Source: Chloroflexota bacterium
Lineage (GTDB): Bacteria; Chloroflexota; Limnocylindria; Limnocylindrales; CSP1-4
Assembly: GCA_004297395.1 (NCBI GenBank)
Contig: SCUO01000093.1
Location: 62,001-126,000 of the forward strand
Length of the DNA stretch: 64,000 nt
Direction: 5' to 3'
Of the stretch, positions 33,330-42,149 are shown piece by piece (the stretch's first letter is position 1; every line of letters begins with the position of its first letter). A program made the translations under genes and the position numbers. A model generated the notes under the pieces. That model was not told where the DNA came from. It saw nothing but the letters and a program-made list of their open reading frames with translations, and made no database searches.

Positions 33330-33347
33330 GTCATCGGGGCGTCATCG
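33330..33347 (+). promoter_or_regulatory. OmpR-type direct-repeat operator, copy 2
   Basis: GTCATCG occurs at 33330-33336 and 33341-33347, an 11-base period identical to that of the repeats at 31479. It lies 20 bases before the DM13 gene, marking that gene as a probable target of the neighbouring regulator. Confidence 0.6.
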
Positions 33348-33367
33348 ACGTCGATGATCCTGCCGCC

Positions 33368-34060
33368 ATGAGCTTCATCGGCGACATCGAACGGTTCATC
33401 GCGACGAACCTCTACCCGAACCGCGTCCCGATCGCGATCGGCCTGGTCGTGGTCCTGATCGCGGCGGTCCTCGTCGCGCGGCGGCGTGGCTGGTTCGCGG
33501 CGGCTCGCCGCCACCCGGGCAGGACGGCGGCGGTCGTCGTCCTCGCCCTGGCCGTCGGCCTGCCGAGCGCGTGGTACCTGGGCTCGCCGCTCTTCATCCG
33601 GACGTCGCTGGACGAGCCGGCCCCCACGAGCGCCCCGCCGACGGCGTCGCCGATGCCGGCCTCAACGCCGGCCGCGACTGACGGTGCGTCGCCGACCGCC
33701 CCGGTCCCAACGGCCACGCCGGCCCCGGTACTCGCGGCCCCGCGGTCCGGCACGTTCACCGGCGCGGACGAGTTCCACTTCGGCAGTGGCACGGCAACCC
33801 TGATCGAGACCGCGCCAGGCGTCTGGACAGTCCGCTTCGAGAGCTTCTCGGTGCGCAACGGGCCCGACTTGTTCGTCTACGTCTCGCCCGATCCCGCGGG
33901 CTACGACGACGCGGCCATCGAGCTCGGCCGGCTGAAGGCGACGGACGGCAACTTCAACATGGACCTCCCCGCGGGCTCGATCCCGACCGGCGCGGCCAGC
34001 GTCGTCATCTGGTGCAAGCAGTTCGCCGTCCAGTTCGCCGTGGCACCACTCGAGGGCTGA
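33368..34060 (+). CDS. Membrane-anchored DM13-domain protein
   Basis: The 230-residue protein has two N-terminal transmembrane helices (about 17-38 and 52-73), a Pro/Thr/Ala-rich spacer (about 80-122) and a C-terminal DM13 domain (about 125-228). The DM13 strands GTFTGADEFHFGSGTATL and NGPDLFVYVSPDP and the conserved cysteine in VVIWCKQFAVQFAVA are present. DM13 domains have been proposed to take part in redox reactions through that cysteine. It lies directly after the two-component system and its operator copy 2. Confidence 0.85.
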   Translation: MSFIGDIERFIATNLYPNRVPIAIGLVVVLIAAVLVARRRGWFAAARRHPGRTAAVVVLALAVGLPSAWYLGSPLFIRTSLDEPAPTSAPPTASPMPASTPAATDGASPTAPVPTATPAPVLAAPRSGTFTGADEFHFGSGTATLIETAPGVWTVRFESFSVRNGPDLFVYVSPDPAGYDDAAIELGRLKATDGNFNMDLPAGSIPTGAASVVIWCKQFAVQFAVAPLEG

Positions 34061-34067
34061 CCGCGGG

Positions 34068-34073
34068 TACGCT
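34068..34073 (+). promoter_or_regulatory. Candidate -10 hexamer of a leaderless transcript
   Basis: TACGCT stands six bases before the ATG of the nucleoside hydrolase gene. The identical hexamer at the identical spacing occurs at 62033. Confidence 0.5.
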
Positions 34074-34079
34074 TCGGCA

Positions 34080-35024
34080 ATGCCGAAGCGAATCTTCATC
34101 GTCGACACTGACACCGCCTCGGACGACGCTGTCGCCCTGGTGATGGCCCTTCGCCATCCCGACGTGGACGTCGTCGCCGTGACCGTGGTGGCCGGCAACG
34201 TGCCCCTGCCCGAGGCCGTCCAGAACGCGCTCTACACGGTGGAGCTGTGCGGCCTCGCCGGCCGCGTCCCCGTCTACGCCGGCTGCGACGCGCCCCTGGC
34301 CCGCGAGCTTCGGACGGCCCAGTTCGTCCACGGCCAGGACGGCCTTGGTGACATCGGTTTGTCGCTCACCGGCCGCGAGCCAACCCCCGGTCATGCGGTG
34401 GATGTCCTCGTCGACCAGATCAACGGCCGGCCGCCCGGAACGGTGACCCTCGTGACCCTCGGGCCGCTGACCAATATCGCCCGGGCGATCCAGCGTGACC
34501 CGGGCATCGCCACGCGCCTCGGCGAGATCGTCACGATGGGCGGCACGGCCGACGCCGTCGGCAACATGACCGCCGCCGCCGAGTTCAACATCTGGGTCGA
34601 TCCCGAGGCCGCGGCGATCGTCTTCGGGGCCGGCGCCCGGCTCACGATGGTCGGCTGGGATATCTCGCGAAGGTACGCCGTCATCGATGCCGCCGACGCG
34701 GCCCGCCTCCGGGCGGTCGGGCCGCTCGGGGCGTTCGCGGTCGATATCCAGGCCACCCTCACCGACTTCGTGATGGCCGAGACCCATCTAGCCGGCTTCG
34801 ACCTCCCGGATCCGATCGCCATGGCCGTGGCCATCGACCCATCGATCGCGACCCGCGTCGAGCGCCTCAACGTCCGCGTCGAGACGACCGGCGAGATCAC
34901 GGCCGGGCAGACGGTCGTCGATCACCTCGGCGTCGAGCACCTCAGCCCGAACGTGGACGTGGTCCTCGAGGCATCCCGGGAGCGGTTCATCGCCCTCCTC
35001 CACGAAACGCACCGCTGGGCGTGA
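34080..35024 (+). CDS. Nucleoside hydrolase (IUNH family)
   Basis: This 314-residue soluble enzyme is predicted to cleave the N-glycosidic bond of ribonucleosides. The calcium-binding aspartate cluster DTDTASDDA (residues 9-17), the segment TLGPLTNIARA, the N/E-containing AAEFNIWVDPEAA and the late aspartate region TTGEITAGQTVVDHLG are all present. Length fits the family. Base specificity is not clear. It is monocistronic with a leaderless-type promoter and is followed by an unrelated GMC oxidoreductase with its own promoter. Confidence 0.93.
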   Translation: MPKRIFIVDTDTASDDAVALVMALRHPDVDVVAVTVVAGNVPLPEAVQNALYTVELCGLAGRVPVYAGCDAPLARELRTAQFVHGQDGLGDIGLSLTGREPTPGHAVDVLVDQINGRPPGTVTLVTLGPLTNIARAIQRDPGIATRLGEIVTMGGTADAVGNMTAAAEFNIWVDPEAAAIVFGAGARLTMVGWDISRRYAVIDAADAARLRAVGPLGAFAVDIQATLTDFVMAETHLAGFDLPDPIAMAVAIDPSIATRVERLNVRVETTGEITAGQTVVDHLGVEHLSPNVDVVLEASRERFIALLHETHRWA

Positions 35025-35035
35025 CGGCCGCGCGC

Positions 35036-35041
35036 TAGCAT
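35036..35041 (+). promoter_or_regulatory. Candidate -10 hexamer of a leaderless transcript
   Basis: TAGCAT stands six bases before the GTG start of the GMC oxidoreductase gene. Confidence 0.45.
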
Positions 35042-35047
35042 CCGGCC

Positions 35048-36742
35048 GTGCCAACCGAGACCTTCGACTGCGTCATCGTCGGCGGCGGGTCCGCGGGCAG
35101 CGCCCTGGCCAACCGCCTCTCGGCCGATCCTGGGACGCGCGTCCTGGTCCTCGAGGCCGGCCGCCCGGACTGGCGCTTCGATGTCTTCATCCACATGCCG
35201 GCCGCCCTCGCCTTCCCGATCGGCAGCCGCTTCTACGACTGGCGCTACGCGTCGGAGCCCGAGCCGTTCATGCACGGCCGGCGGGTCGCCCATGCCCGAG
35301 GCAGGGTGCTCGGTGGGTCGTCCTCGGTCAACGGGATGATCTTCCAGCGCGGCAATCCCCTTGACTTCGAACGCTGGGCGGCGGCACCGGGGATGGCGAC
35401 CTGGGACTTCGCTCACTGCCTGCCGTATTTCCGGCGCCTCGAGGACACGATCGCAGCCGCCGCGGACGATCCGTGGCGCGGCCACGGCGGGCCGCTGCCG
35501 CTGGAGCGAGGGCCGGCGACGAACCCGCTGTTCCAGGCGTTCTTCGAGGCGGTGGGGGAGGCCGGCTACGCCCTCACGGCCGATGTCAACGGCTATCGCC
35601 AGGAGGGCTTCGCCCGGTTCGACCGGAACATTCGGCGCGGGCGGCGGATCTCCGCCGCCCGCGCCTACCTCCACCCGGTCATGGGCCGTCGCAATCTCGC
35701 GGTCCGGACAGGGGCCTTCGTCACTCGGATCCTGTTCGAGGGGCGGCGCGCGGTCGGCGTCGAGTACCGATCGGCGCTCGGGGGGCTCCGCCGGATCCGG
35801 GCCGGCGAGGTGATCCTGGCCGGCGGTTCCATCAACTCGCCGCAGCTCCTGCAGCTCTCGGGCGTCGGCAACGCGGCCGAGCTGGGCGCCCTCGGCATCC
35901 CGGTCGTGGCAGATCTCCCCGGCGTCGGCGAGAACCTCCAGGACCACCTCGAGGTCTACGTCCAGTACCGCTCCCGCGAGGCCGTCTCGATGCAGCCGGC
36001 GCTGCAGCGCTGGCGCCGGCCGTGGATCGGCTTCCAGTGGCTGTTCCTGCGCCGGGGGCCGGGTGCCACGAACCACTTCGAGGGCGGCGGCTTCGCCCGC
36101 TCGAACGACGGGGTTGCGTACCCCAACCTCATGTTCCATTTCCTGCCGCTCGCCATCCGCTACGACGGCAGCGCGCCGCCGTCCGGGCACGGCTACCAGG
36201 TCCACGTCGGCCCGATGTACTCCGACGCCCGGGGCACGGTGAAGATCCGGTCCACCGACCCCACGACGCATCCCGCGCTCCGCTTCAACTACCTCTCGAC
36301 CGAGCAGGATCGCCGGGAGTGGCCGGAGGCGATCCGGGTGGCGCGCACCATCCTCAACCAGCCGGCGATGGCCCGCTTCAACGGCGGCGAGCTGTCACCA
36401 GGGCCGTCCGTGGCGACGGATGCGGAGATCCTCGACTGGGTTGCCCGCGACGCCGAGACGGCCCTCCATCCCTCGTGCACCGCCCGGATGGGCACGGACG
36501 GGTTGGCCGTCGTGGATCCCCTGACGATGCGGGTCCACGGCACGGACGGGCTGCGGCTCGCGGACGCGTCGGCCTTCCCGAGCGTCACGAACGCCAACAT
36601 CTACGCCCCGGTGATGATGGTCGCCGAGAAGGCGGCCGATCTCATCGCCGGGAACGCCCCACTGGCGCCCGACCCACGACCGTTCTACCGCCACGGGGCG
36701 GGGATGCCCCTGTTCGAGGATCGCGACAGCGACCCCGCCTGA
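35048..36742 (+). CDS. GMC-family FAD oxidoreductase (choline dehydrogenase-like)
   Basis: This 564-residue flavoprotein has an N-terminal FAD-binding motif [16 protein letters not shown], the GMC signature [13 protein letters not shown] and the second signature [15 protein letters not shown]. The C-terminal catalytic pair appears in HPSCTARMG (His) and [11 protein letters not shown] (Asn). The order matches BetA-like alcohol dehydrogenases, which oxidise choline or other alcohols. The substrate cannot be assigned. GTG start after a leaderless-type -10. A hairpin follows the stop. Confidence 0.92.
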   Translation: MPTETFDCVIVGGGSAGSALANRLSADPGTRVLVLEAGRPDWRFDVFIHMPAALAFPIGSRFYDWRYASEPEPFMHGRRVAHARGRVLGGSSSVNGMIFQRGNPLDFERWAAAPGMATWDFAHCLPYFRRLEDTIAAAADDPWRGHGGPLPLERGPATNPLFQAFFEAVGEAGYALTADVNGYRQEGFARFDRNIRRGRRISAARAYLHPVMGRRNLAVRTGAFVTRILFEGRRAVGVEYRSALGGLRRIRAGEVILAGGSINSPQLLQLSGVGNAAELGALGIPVVADLPGVGENLQDHLEVYVQYRSREAVSMQPALQRWRRPWIGFQWLFLRRGPGATNHFEGGGFARSNDGVAYPNLMFHFLPLAIRYDGSAPPSGHGYQVHVGPMYSDARGTVKIRSTDPTTHPALRFNYLSTEQDRREWPEAIRVARTILNQPAMARFNGGELSPGPSVATDAEILDWVARDAETALHPSCTARMGTDGLAVVDPLTMRVHGTDGLRLADASAFPSVTNANIYAPVMMVAEKAADLIAGNAPLAPDPRPFYRHGAGMPLFEDRDSDPA

Positions 36743-36750
36743 GAACCGTC

Positions 36751-36766
36751 GCCCGGTGCCCCGGGC
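36751..36766. terminator. Hairpin between convergent genes
   Basis: GCCCGG (36751-36756) pairs with CCGGGC (36761-36766) across TGCC, between the GMC gene and the small convergent gene. Confidence 0.5.
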
Positions 36767-36774
36767 TGATCGAG

Positions 36775-37104
36775 CTAGGCGCTGGCGGCCTTCCGGCGGC
36801 GACCGCCGCGGGCGCCGGGAATGGGCGAGCGACTGAGGTAGATGGCGCCGCCCCTGACGCCCATGTTGATCTGGGCGGGGTGTGCCTTGACCTGCCGCGA
36901 GACGGCGGCTCGGATCGTGATCAGCTTCTCGCTCTCCTCGAGCTCGATCTTCTTGATCGACGACATCGGCCCCACGGCGATCTCGTTGAGGACCTTCACC
37001 AGCGCCTGGTCTCGTTTCTGGATCGCGATCTGACGCGGGCTGAGGGCTCGCGGCTTGCGCGGCTTGGGCGCCAGATCCTCGGGCTTGGCATCACGGATTC
37101 GCAT
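36775..37104 (-). CDS. Small basic hypothetical protein
   Basis: The 109-residue product is rich in Arg, Lys and Pro at both ends, with a central predicted alpha/beta part (KKIELEESEKLITIRAAVSR, then GVRGGAIYLSRS). The repeated charge pattern and tail GARGGRRRKAASA suggest nucleic-acid or membrane-surface binding. There are no cysteines and no transmembrane helix. The ATG was placed before a conserved-looking acidic/basic segment with a GGAG upstream. Its start is uncertain. No family is recognised. Confidence 0.6.
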   Translation of the reverse strand: MRIRDAKPEDLAPKPRKPRALSPRQIAIQKRDQALVKVLNEIAVGPMSSIKKIELEESEKLITIRAAVSRQVKAHPAQINMGVRGGAIYLSRSPIPGARGGRRRKAASA

Positions 37105-37445
37105 GGATCGGGGGCTCCTCTTGCATCGACGCTGCATGCATGGCAGGGATACGCGCAACCGATCGACCGGGTGACGTTCTCAGTCGATCATCCGCGCACA
37201 TTCTACGCACCGCGGTTGTACGCGCCAGCCCCGGTTCTTGAATCCTGGAGGTCGATTTCTTGCACCCATGATGCATGCCCAAGGACCACGAGCCCCGCCC
37301 GCCAAGATGCCCGGTCGTCGGCGTCGGGGTGCCAACTCGCACCACTCTCCTGCGCCCGGCCCAAACACCGGCTTCCGCGCGCCCACCAATGGGGCTATCC
37401 TCGCTCGCAACTCCGCTGGTCAGCCTGCCGCCCTGGAGGTCATCG
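37105..37445. other. Intergenic region with promoter of the metzincin-like gene
   Basis: A candidate -10 TATCCT (37396-37401) lies about 45 bases before the ATG at 37446, which has its own GGAGG ribosome site. The upstream part should hold the promoter of the divergent small gene, but no clear motif was found. Short open frames here have no supporting features. Confidence 0.45.
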
Positions 37446-38225
37446 ATGTCACGCGCACCCCGTAGAGCCATCCTGCTCGCCCTCGGCCTCGCGCTCGCCC
37501 TCGTCCTGCCGGCCGCCGTGTCTGCGGACCACTCGTGGGGCCCCCCATATCACTGGGCCCGGGAAGCGAATCCGTTCACCCTGAAGCTCGGTGACAACCT
37601 GACGTCGACCTGGGACCCGTACCTCGCCACGACCTCGAGCGACTGGTCGCAGTCGACCGTCCTCAACACCGCGATCGTGACCGGCTCGTCCAACCCGCGG
37701 ACCTGTAAGGCGACGACCGGGATGGTCCAGGTCTGCAACAGGACGTACGGGTACAACGGCTGGCTCGGCGTGGCCGGGATCAGCATCACCGGCGGCACCC
37801 ACATCACCAAGGCGTATGTCAAGGTGAATGACAGCTACTTCAACAGCCCGACGTACAACACTGCCGCCTGGCGGAACCTGGTGATGTGCCAGGAAGTCGG
37901 TCACACGTTCGGCCTCGATCACCAGGATGAGAACTTCAACAACGCCAATCTCGGGACGTGCATGGACTACACGAGCAACCCCGAATCAAACCAGCACCCC
38001 AACGCCCATGACTTCGAGCAGCTCGTGGCGATCTACGCCCACACGGACAACAGCACGACGGTCGCCTCTGCGCCGACCGTGTCGGCCGGCGCGGCCGGGG
38101 CGCACGCCGCGGACGCGGCCTGGGGCAGCCTCGTCAAGGTGACCAACCACGGCCACGGGGCCTGGTACGTCCGGGATCTCGGCGCCGGCAACATGGTCCT
38201 CACCCACGTCTTCTGGGCGAACTGA
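37446..38225 (+). CDS. Secreted metzincin-like protein with altered zinc motif
   Basis: The 259-residue precursor has a signal peptide (cleavage near VSA, residue 24). The mature chain carries CQEVGHTFGLDHQDE, corresponding to the metzincin zinc motif HEXXHXXGXXH, except that the first histidine is a glutamine. A methionine follows in CMDYTS, as in the Met-turn. The catalytic glutamate and two zinc histidines remain. The ATG has a GGAGG site nine bases upstream. A strong terminator follows. Confidence 0.78.
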   Translation: MSRAPRRAILLALGLALALVLPAAVSADHSWGPPYHWAREANPFTLKLGDNLTSTWDPYLATTSSDWSQSTVLNTAIVTGSSNPRTCKATTGMVQVCNRTYGYNGWLGVAGISITGGTHITKAYVKVNDSYFNSPTYNTAAWRNLVMCQEVGHTFGLDHQDENFNNANLGTCMDYTSNPESNQHPNAHDFEQLVAIYAHTDNSTTVASAPTVSAGAAGAHAADAAWGSLVKVTNHGHGAWYVRDLGAGNMVLTHVFWAN

Positions 38226-38273
38226 CCCGGAAGGAGATCCGGGCCGCGGGCCCGTTCTCCCGACACTGACCGA

Positions 38274-38306
38274 ACGATCCCCGACCGGGCCACCGGCGGG
38301 GATCGT
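38274..38306 (+). terminator. Intrinsic terminator after the metzincin-like gene
   Basis: ACGATCCCC (38274-38282) pairs with GGGGATCGT (38298-38306), followed by a T-rich tail CGTTTGTT. Confidence 0.75.
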
Positions 38307-38648
38307 CGTTTGTTGGCCGGGCCGGGGCGCGGCCGGGGCCGTCCCGTCCGAGGCCGTCCCGTCCGGGGCTCGCATCGCCCCCGCGTCGTTCACGGGTACG
38401 TTGCCGACGAGCCGCTACGAGGCGCTGCGGTCCTCGTCAGCCACCAACCGGGGTGGTGCGAGACGCTGTCCGCCGCCGGAATCTCGACCATCGTGGGCGA
38501 TCCTGAACGTGGCCGACGTCGTTCGACCGCCGCCATCTGCCGAATCCTGCGCTTTCCACCGCGGGGGTTCGTACGTGACAGATCGCGGGGCAAATCGCCG
38601 GGCACCGCCGATGGCACCGTCACCACGCGTCCGGGCCGGCGCCGGGAC
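38307..38648. other. Gene-free stretch between convergent genes
   Basis: It contains a short repeat of GGCCGTCCCGTCC near 38337-38366. No supported gene, RNA or terminator for the convergent proline dehydrogenase gene was seen. Confidence 0.45.
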
Positions 38649-39569
38649 CTAGCCCACGATCTGGCGGAGGGCGAAGAGGACGTTGGCCGGCCGCTCGGCG
38701 AGCCGGCGCATGTACCACGGGTACCAGGCCTCGCCATAGGCGATGAGGTCACGGACCAGGTAGCCCTCGCGCGCCAAGCGGCGCTGCTGGTCCATCCGGA
38801 TGCCGTACAGCATCTGGATCTCGAAGGCGGTCCTGGGCAGGCCCAGGGCCGCCGCGTGCTCCGCGACCTGCTCGATCAGACGGACGTCGTGGGTCCCGAG
38901 GGCCAGCCGGACGGGATGACCGTCCCTGATGGCCTGGAGCATCGAGACGCACAGGGCCAGGTAGTTGGCGTCGACGTCGTGGCGGGTCTGGTACGCGATC
39001 GACGGCGATTCGGCATAGGCGCCCTTGACGAGCCGGATCTCGGGCCGCAACGGAATCAGCCGCTGGACATCGGCCGCCGTTCGCTTCAGGTAGGCCTGGA
39101 GGCAGATCGCGGTGTTCGGCATGGCCGATTTCATCCGCTCGTAGAAGGCGATCGTCGCTTCGGTATAGGGGCTGCCCTCCATGTCGATCCAGAAGGACTT
39201 GCCCGATTCGGCCGCCTGGGCGGCCAGCGACGTTGCGTGGTGGAAGGTCCGCTCGACATCGAGGTCGAAACCCAGCTGGGTGAGCTTGACGCTGATCTCG
39301 CCGTCGAGGCGCCGCTCGCGGATCTCGTCGAGGACGCCGCGATAGTGGTCGGCGACCGAGTCGGCCTCCTCGATCCGGGTGAGGTTCTCGCCGAGCCGGG
39401 TGTAGAGCGTCCCGAGCCCCTCCACCTGGAAGCCGACGCCGGCCGCGAGCGCGCTCGCGAGGTCCTCGCCGGGCATGAACCGGCGGACCGCCCGGCGCGA
39501 GAACCACAGCTTCGGGATCCGGGTGCGCAGCCAGGCGTTGGCCGCCATCCACAGGAAGAGTCGCCGCAT
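38649..39569 (-). CDS. Proline dehydrogenase
   Basis: This 306-residue FAD enzyme oxidises proline to pyrroline-5-carboxylate. The TIM-barrel family motifs are clear: SVKLTQLGFDLD, FWIDMEGSPYTEATI, ICLQAYLKRTAADVQ, IRLVKGAYAES, LALGTHD, FEIQMLYGIRMDQQ. The length is that of the monofunctional bacterial enzyme, with no aldehyde dehydrogenase domain. No P5C dehydrogenase gene lies next to it. The ATG at 39569 was chosen because the open frame upstream has no similarity. Confidence 0.93.
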   Translation of the reverse strand: MRRLFLWMAANAWLRTRIPKLWFSRRAVRRFMPGEDLASALAAGVGFQVEGLGTLYTRLGENLTRIEEADSVADHYRGVLDEIRERRLDGEISVKLTQLGFDLDVERTFHHATSLAAQAAESGKSFWIDMEGSPYTEATIAFYERMKSAMPNTAICLQAYLKRTAADVQRLIPLRPEIRLVKGAYAESPSIAYQTRHDVDANYLALCVSMLQAIRDGHPVRLALGTHDVRLIEQVAEHAAALGLPRTAFEIQMLYGIRMDQQRRLAREGYLVRDLIAYGEAWYPWYMRRLAERPANVLFALRQIVG

Positions 39570-39743
39570 CGCGCAACAGGCTAGCCCGTTCCCCGAACGC
39601 CTGCCGTCCGCTTCCGCCGGCGGGTCGGCGTCGCCCCGGACCCGTGCCCGGAGCCTGTCGGGAACCCTCGGCCCCGTCGACGCGTCAACCCGCCATCGAC
39701 ACCGGCCGGACGTCCCGCTCCGGTTCCAACGGAGGCCAGTGCG

Positions 39744-40820
39744 ATGGCACGACGATGGACCCTCATCCTGCCGACCGTGGTCGCGGTCCTCCTCCTCTCC
39801 GCCGCACCGGCCCTCGCCTGCGGCGGCCTCATCGGCCCGAACGGCGCCGTGAACCTCCTCCGGACGACGACCTTCGCCGGCTACCACGACGGCGTCGAGC
39901 ACTACGTCACCGCCTTCGAGTACGCCGGCGGCGGTGGCGCGTTCGGCTCGCTGACCCCGCTGCCCGGCGTGCCCACGAGCGTCGAGAAGGGCGGCGACTG
40001 GACGCTCCAACGGCTCGTCCGCGAGACCGATCCGCAGCCTGTCTTCGCCGCCGAGGCGAGCCGCGATGCCGCCGGCGCCGCCGAGGAGCTCATGAAGGTC
40101 CGGATCGACGCCCTCGACCTGACCGTCCTCCGCGGCGGCGCCGCCGAGGTCGGGAAGTGGGCCACGGACCACGGCTTCCGCCTCCCACCCGACGCGCCCG
40201 AGGTCCTCGAGTTCTACGCCCAGCGCAGCCCGATCTTCCTGGCCGCGGCCTTCGACCCGACTGCCGCCGCCGATCGCGGCCAGGACATCGGCGACGGCAC
40301 GCCGGTCCACATCACGATCCCGACCCCGAACCCCTGGGTCCCGCTCCGGATCCTGGCCCTCGGCAAGGCCGCCGAGGAGCCGGTCCAGGCCGATGTGTAC
40401 CTCCTGACGGATCGGAAGCCGGCCCTCCTGCCCGGCCCGCGCGGCTCGAACGGGATCGAGCTGGCCCACAGCCAGGCGGCGACCGAATCGCTCCTCACCG
40501 ACCTCCGCTCCGATCGCGGGATGGAGTGGGTGCCGGAGACCGGCTGGCTGACGAAGATCGAGGTCGACGCGACCGCCGGCCAGCTTCGCTACGACCTGGC
40601 CATCGATGCCACCGGCCAGGGGGTGCCGTCGCTGCACCAGGCCGGCCTCGACATCGCGGTTCCCTCCGGCCTCGGCGCGGGTGCCGGCGCCGATGACGCC
40701 GGCACGGTCGACGTCGGGCGGCTCGTGGCGGCGCTGACGATCATCGCGGCCGGCAGCCTCCTGCTCGGGCTCCTCCTAACCGGCCGGTCCGGAGGAGGCC
40801 GAACCGCCGCGGCTCCATGA
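39744..40820 (+). CDS. DUF2330 secreted membrane-anchored protein
   Basis: This 358-residue protein has a signal peptide, a DUF2330 domain (starts CGGLIGPNG after the signal peptide) and a C-terminal transmembrane helix (about 327-348) with a short basic tail, so it is displayed outside. The function of DUF2330 is unknown. GGAGG lies eight bases before the ATG. It overlaps the following cupredoxin gene by ATGA, which implies a joint role. Confidence 0.85.
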   Translation: MARRWTLILPTVVAVLLLSAAPALACGGLIGPNGAVNLLRTTTFAGYHDGVEHYVTAFEYAGGGGAFGSLTPLPGVPTSVEKGGDWTLQRLVRETDPQPVFAAEASRDAAGAAEELMKVRIDALDLTVLRGGAAEVGKWATDHGFRLPPDAPEVLEFYAQRSPIFLAAAFDPTAAADRGQDIGDGTPVHITIPTPNPWVPLRILALGKAAEEPVQADVYLLTDRKPALLPGPRGSNGIELAHSQAATESLLTDLRSDRGMEWVPETGWLTKIEVDATAGQLRYDLAIDATGQGVPSLHQAGLDIAVPSGLGAGAGADDAGTVDVGRLVAALTIIAAGSLLLGLLLTGRSGGGRTAAAP

Positions 40821-41236
40821 CTCGCCGTCGCTGGCTCGCCGCCGCCGCCCTGGCCGGGCTGATGGTCATCGCCATCGGGGCCGGCCAGGGTGCGGCCGAC
40901 ACGCGCGGGCGCACGATCGAGATCGACATCCACTACTCGCAGTTCTCGCTGCGGACGCTGACCGTGCCGGCCGGCGTTCCCATCCGCTTCGTCCTCGTCA
41001 ACACCGATCCCATCGACCACGAGTGGATCGTCGGCGGTGACGCCGTTCAGGCCCGCCACCGGACGGGCACCGAGCCGACGCACGGCGCCCGACCGACCGA
41101 GCGCTCGATCCCGGCCGGGACGACGGTCGAGACCGTGGTGACGTTCGAAGCTCCCGGGACGTACAGCTTCGTCTGCCACCTGCCGCAGCACGAGGCGTAC
41201 GGGATGGTCGGGAGGATCGTCGTCTCCGCCGGCTGA
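40817..41236 (+). CDS. Secreted plastocyanin-like cupredoxin
   Basis: The 139-residue precursor has a signal peptide and a single cupredoxin domain. Type 1 copper ligands are visible: His in NTDPIDHEWIVGG, then the Cys/His/Met group in FVCHLPQHEAYGM. It should be an electron carrier or copper-binding protein outside the cell. It is co-translated with the DUF2330 gene. It differs from the CuA-like cupredoxin at 6314. Confidence 0.88.
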   Translation: MTRRRWLAAAALAGLMVIAIGAGQGAADTRGRTIEIDIHYSQFSLRTLTVPAGVPIRFVLVNTDPIDHEWIVGGDAVQARHRTGTEPTHGARPTERSIPAGTTVETVVTFEAPGTYSFVCHLPQHEAYGMVGRIVVSAG

Positions 41237-41251
41237 CCCGTCATGCGCGGC

Positions 41252-42064
41252 CTACGGAACGATGTCGATCGAGTCGAGGATCGCGCGGAGCTCGGCGATG
41301 TCGGCCTCGGATGATCCGGGTGACCTGCCGGCCACGATCATCAGGCGCTGGCCTCTGACATCCAGCAGCCAGAACTCCTCGACCTGCCCGGGGTGGGAAT
41401 AGCCGTGATAGGCGAACGACAACGGCGCCCCGATCCAGCTCCACAGCTCGCCGTCCGAGCAGTCGGTGAACGTGTTGCCGTCGTCTGATCGCTCAAAGGC
41501 GAGGTCGGGGACGGTCAGCTCCAGGTGCTTCCCGCTGAAGCCGTAGGCCGTGACGGCTGCCGGCGGCTTGGTGAGGACGAACGGCGACAGGGCGGCGAGC
41601 GCCGTCGCCATGTCGTCGACGGTCGGTCCAACAGGCGGAATTGCGGAGAAATGCCCTGTGCAGCCGTCATGGGCGACATTGGTCACGTTGAGGATGCTCA
41701 GCCCGACGACCGAATCGGGAGGGTCCGTCGGCAGTCCCAGCTTGAACGCACCGAACCAGCTCATCCAGCCTTCGGCGGGGATCGCGTAGAAGACCTGGAT
41801 GTCCGTCCCGACCGGTTCGACGAAGTAGGTCTCGACCTCGAGGGGCGAGAAGTCCGGGACATCCATGACGTCGGCCGGATAGGTCGGGGCCGGCACGGCC
41901 GTCGGGCTCGGCCTGGCGGTGGCCCTGGGGGCCGCCGTGACTCCGGGGGTCGACGAGGGCGGCGACGACGGCGATGGCGCTGTCGTCGGGACTCCGCCCG
42001 TGCCGCACGCCATCAGCGTCAGGCCGAGGGCAAGGACGAGAAGCGTTGAACGGCGTGGCGGCAT
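41252..42064 (-). CDS. Hypothetical lipoprotein
   Basis: This 270-residue protein has a lipoprotein signal with lipobox LTLMACG, a Pro/Ser/Thr/Ala-rich linker (about 25-65) and a globular domain with no motif I recognise. GGAGG lies close to the ATG, after a gap of only five bases. It is convergent to the cupredoxin gene. It might be solute-binding or enzymatic; no assignment can be made. Confidence 0.75.
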   Translation of the reverse strand: MPPRRSTLLVLALGLTLMACGTGGVPTTAPSPSSPPSSTPGVTAAPRATARPSPTAVPAPTYPADVMDVPDFSPLEVETYFVEPVGTDIQVFYAIPAEGWMSWFGAFKLGLPTDPPDSVVGLSILNVTNVAHDGCTGHFSAIPPVGPTVDDMATALAALSPFVLTKPPAAVTAYGFSGKHLELTVPDLAFERSDDGNTFTDCSDGELWSWIGAPLSFAYHGYSHPGQVEEFWLLDVRGQRLMIVAGRSPGSSEADIAELRAILDSIDIVP

Positions 42065-42149
42065 GATGACCTCCGGTGGGTCTGTGACCTGGACTCGGGT
42101 CATGGCACGGTCCCGTTCCAGATACTCGTCGAGGCTCCCGGCCCGGCGG

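Noticed and set aside
38649-40637. N-terminal extension of proline dehydrogenase to about 660 residues
   Set aside because: The added part is antisense to the DUF2330 gene and without similarity. The ATG at 39569 fits the family length.
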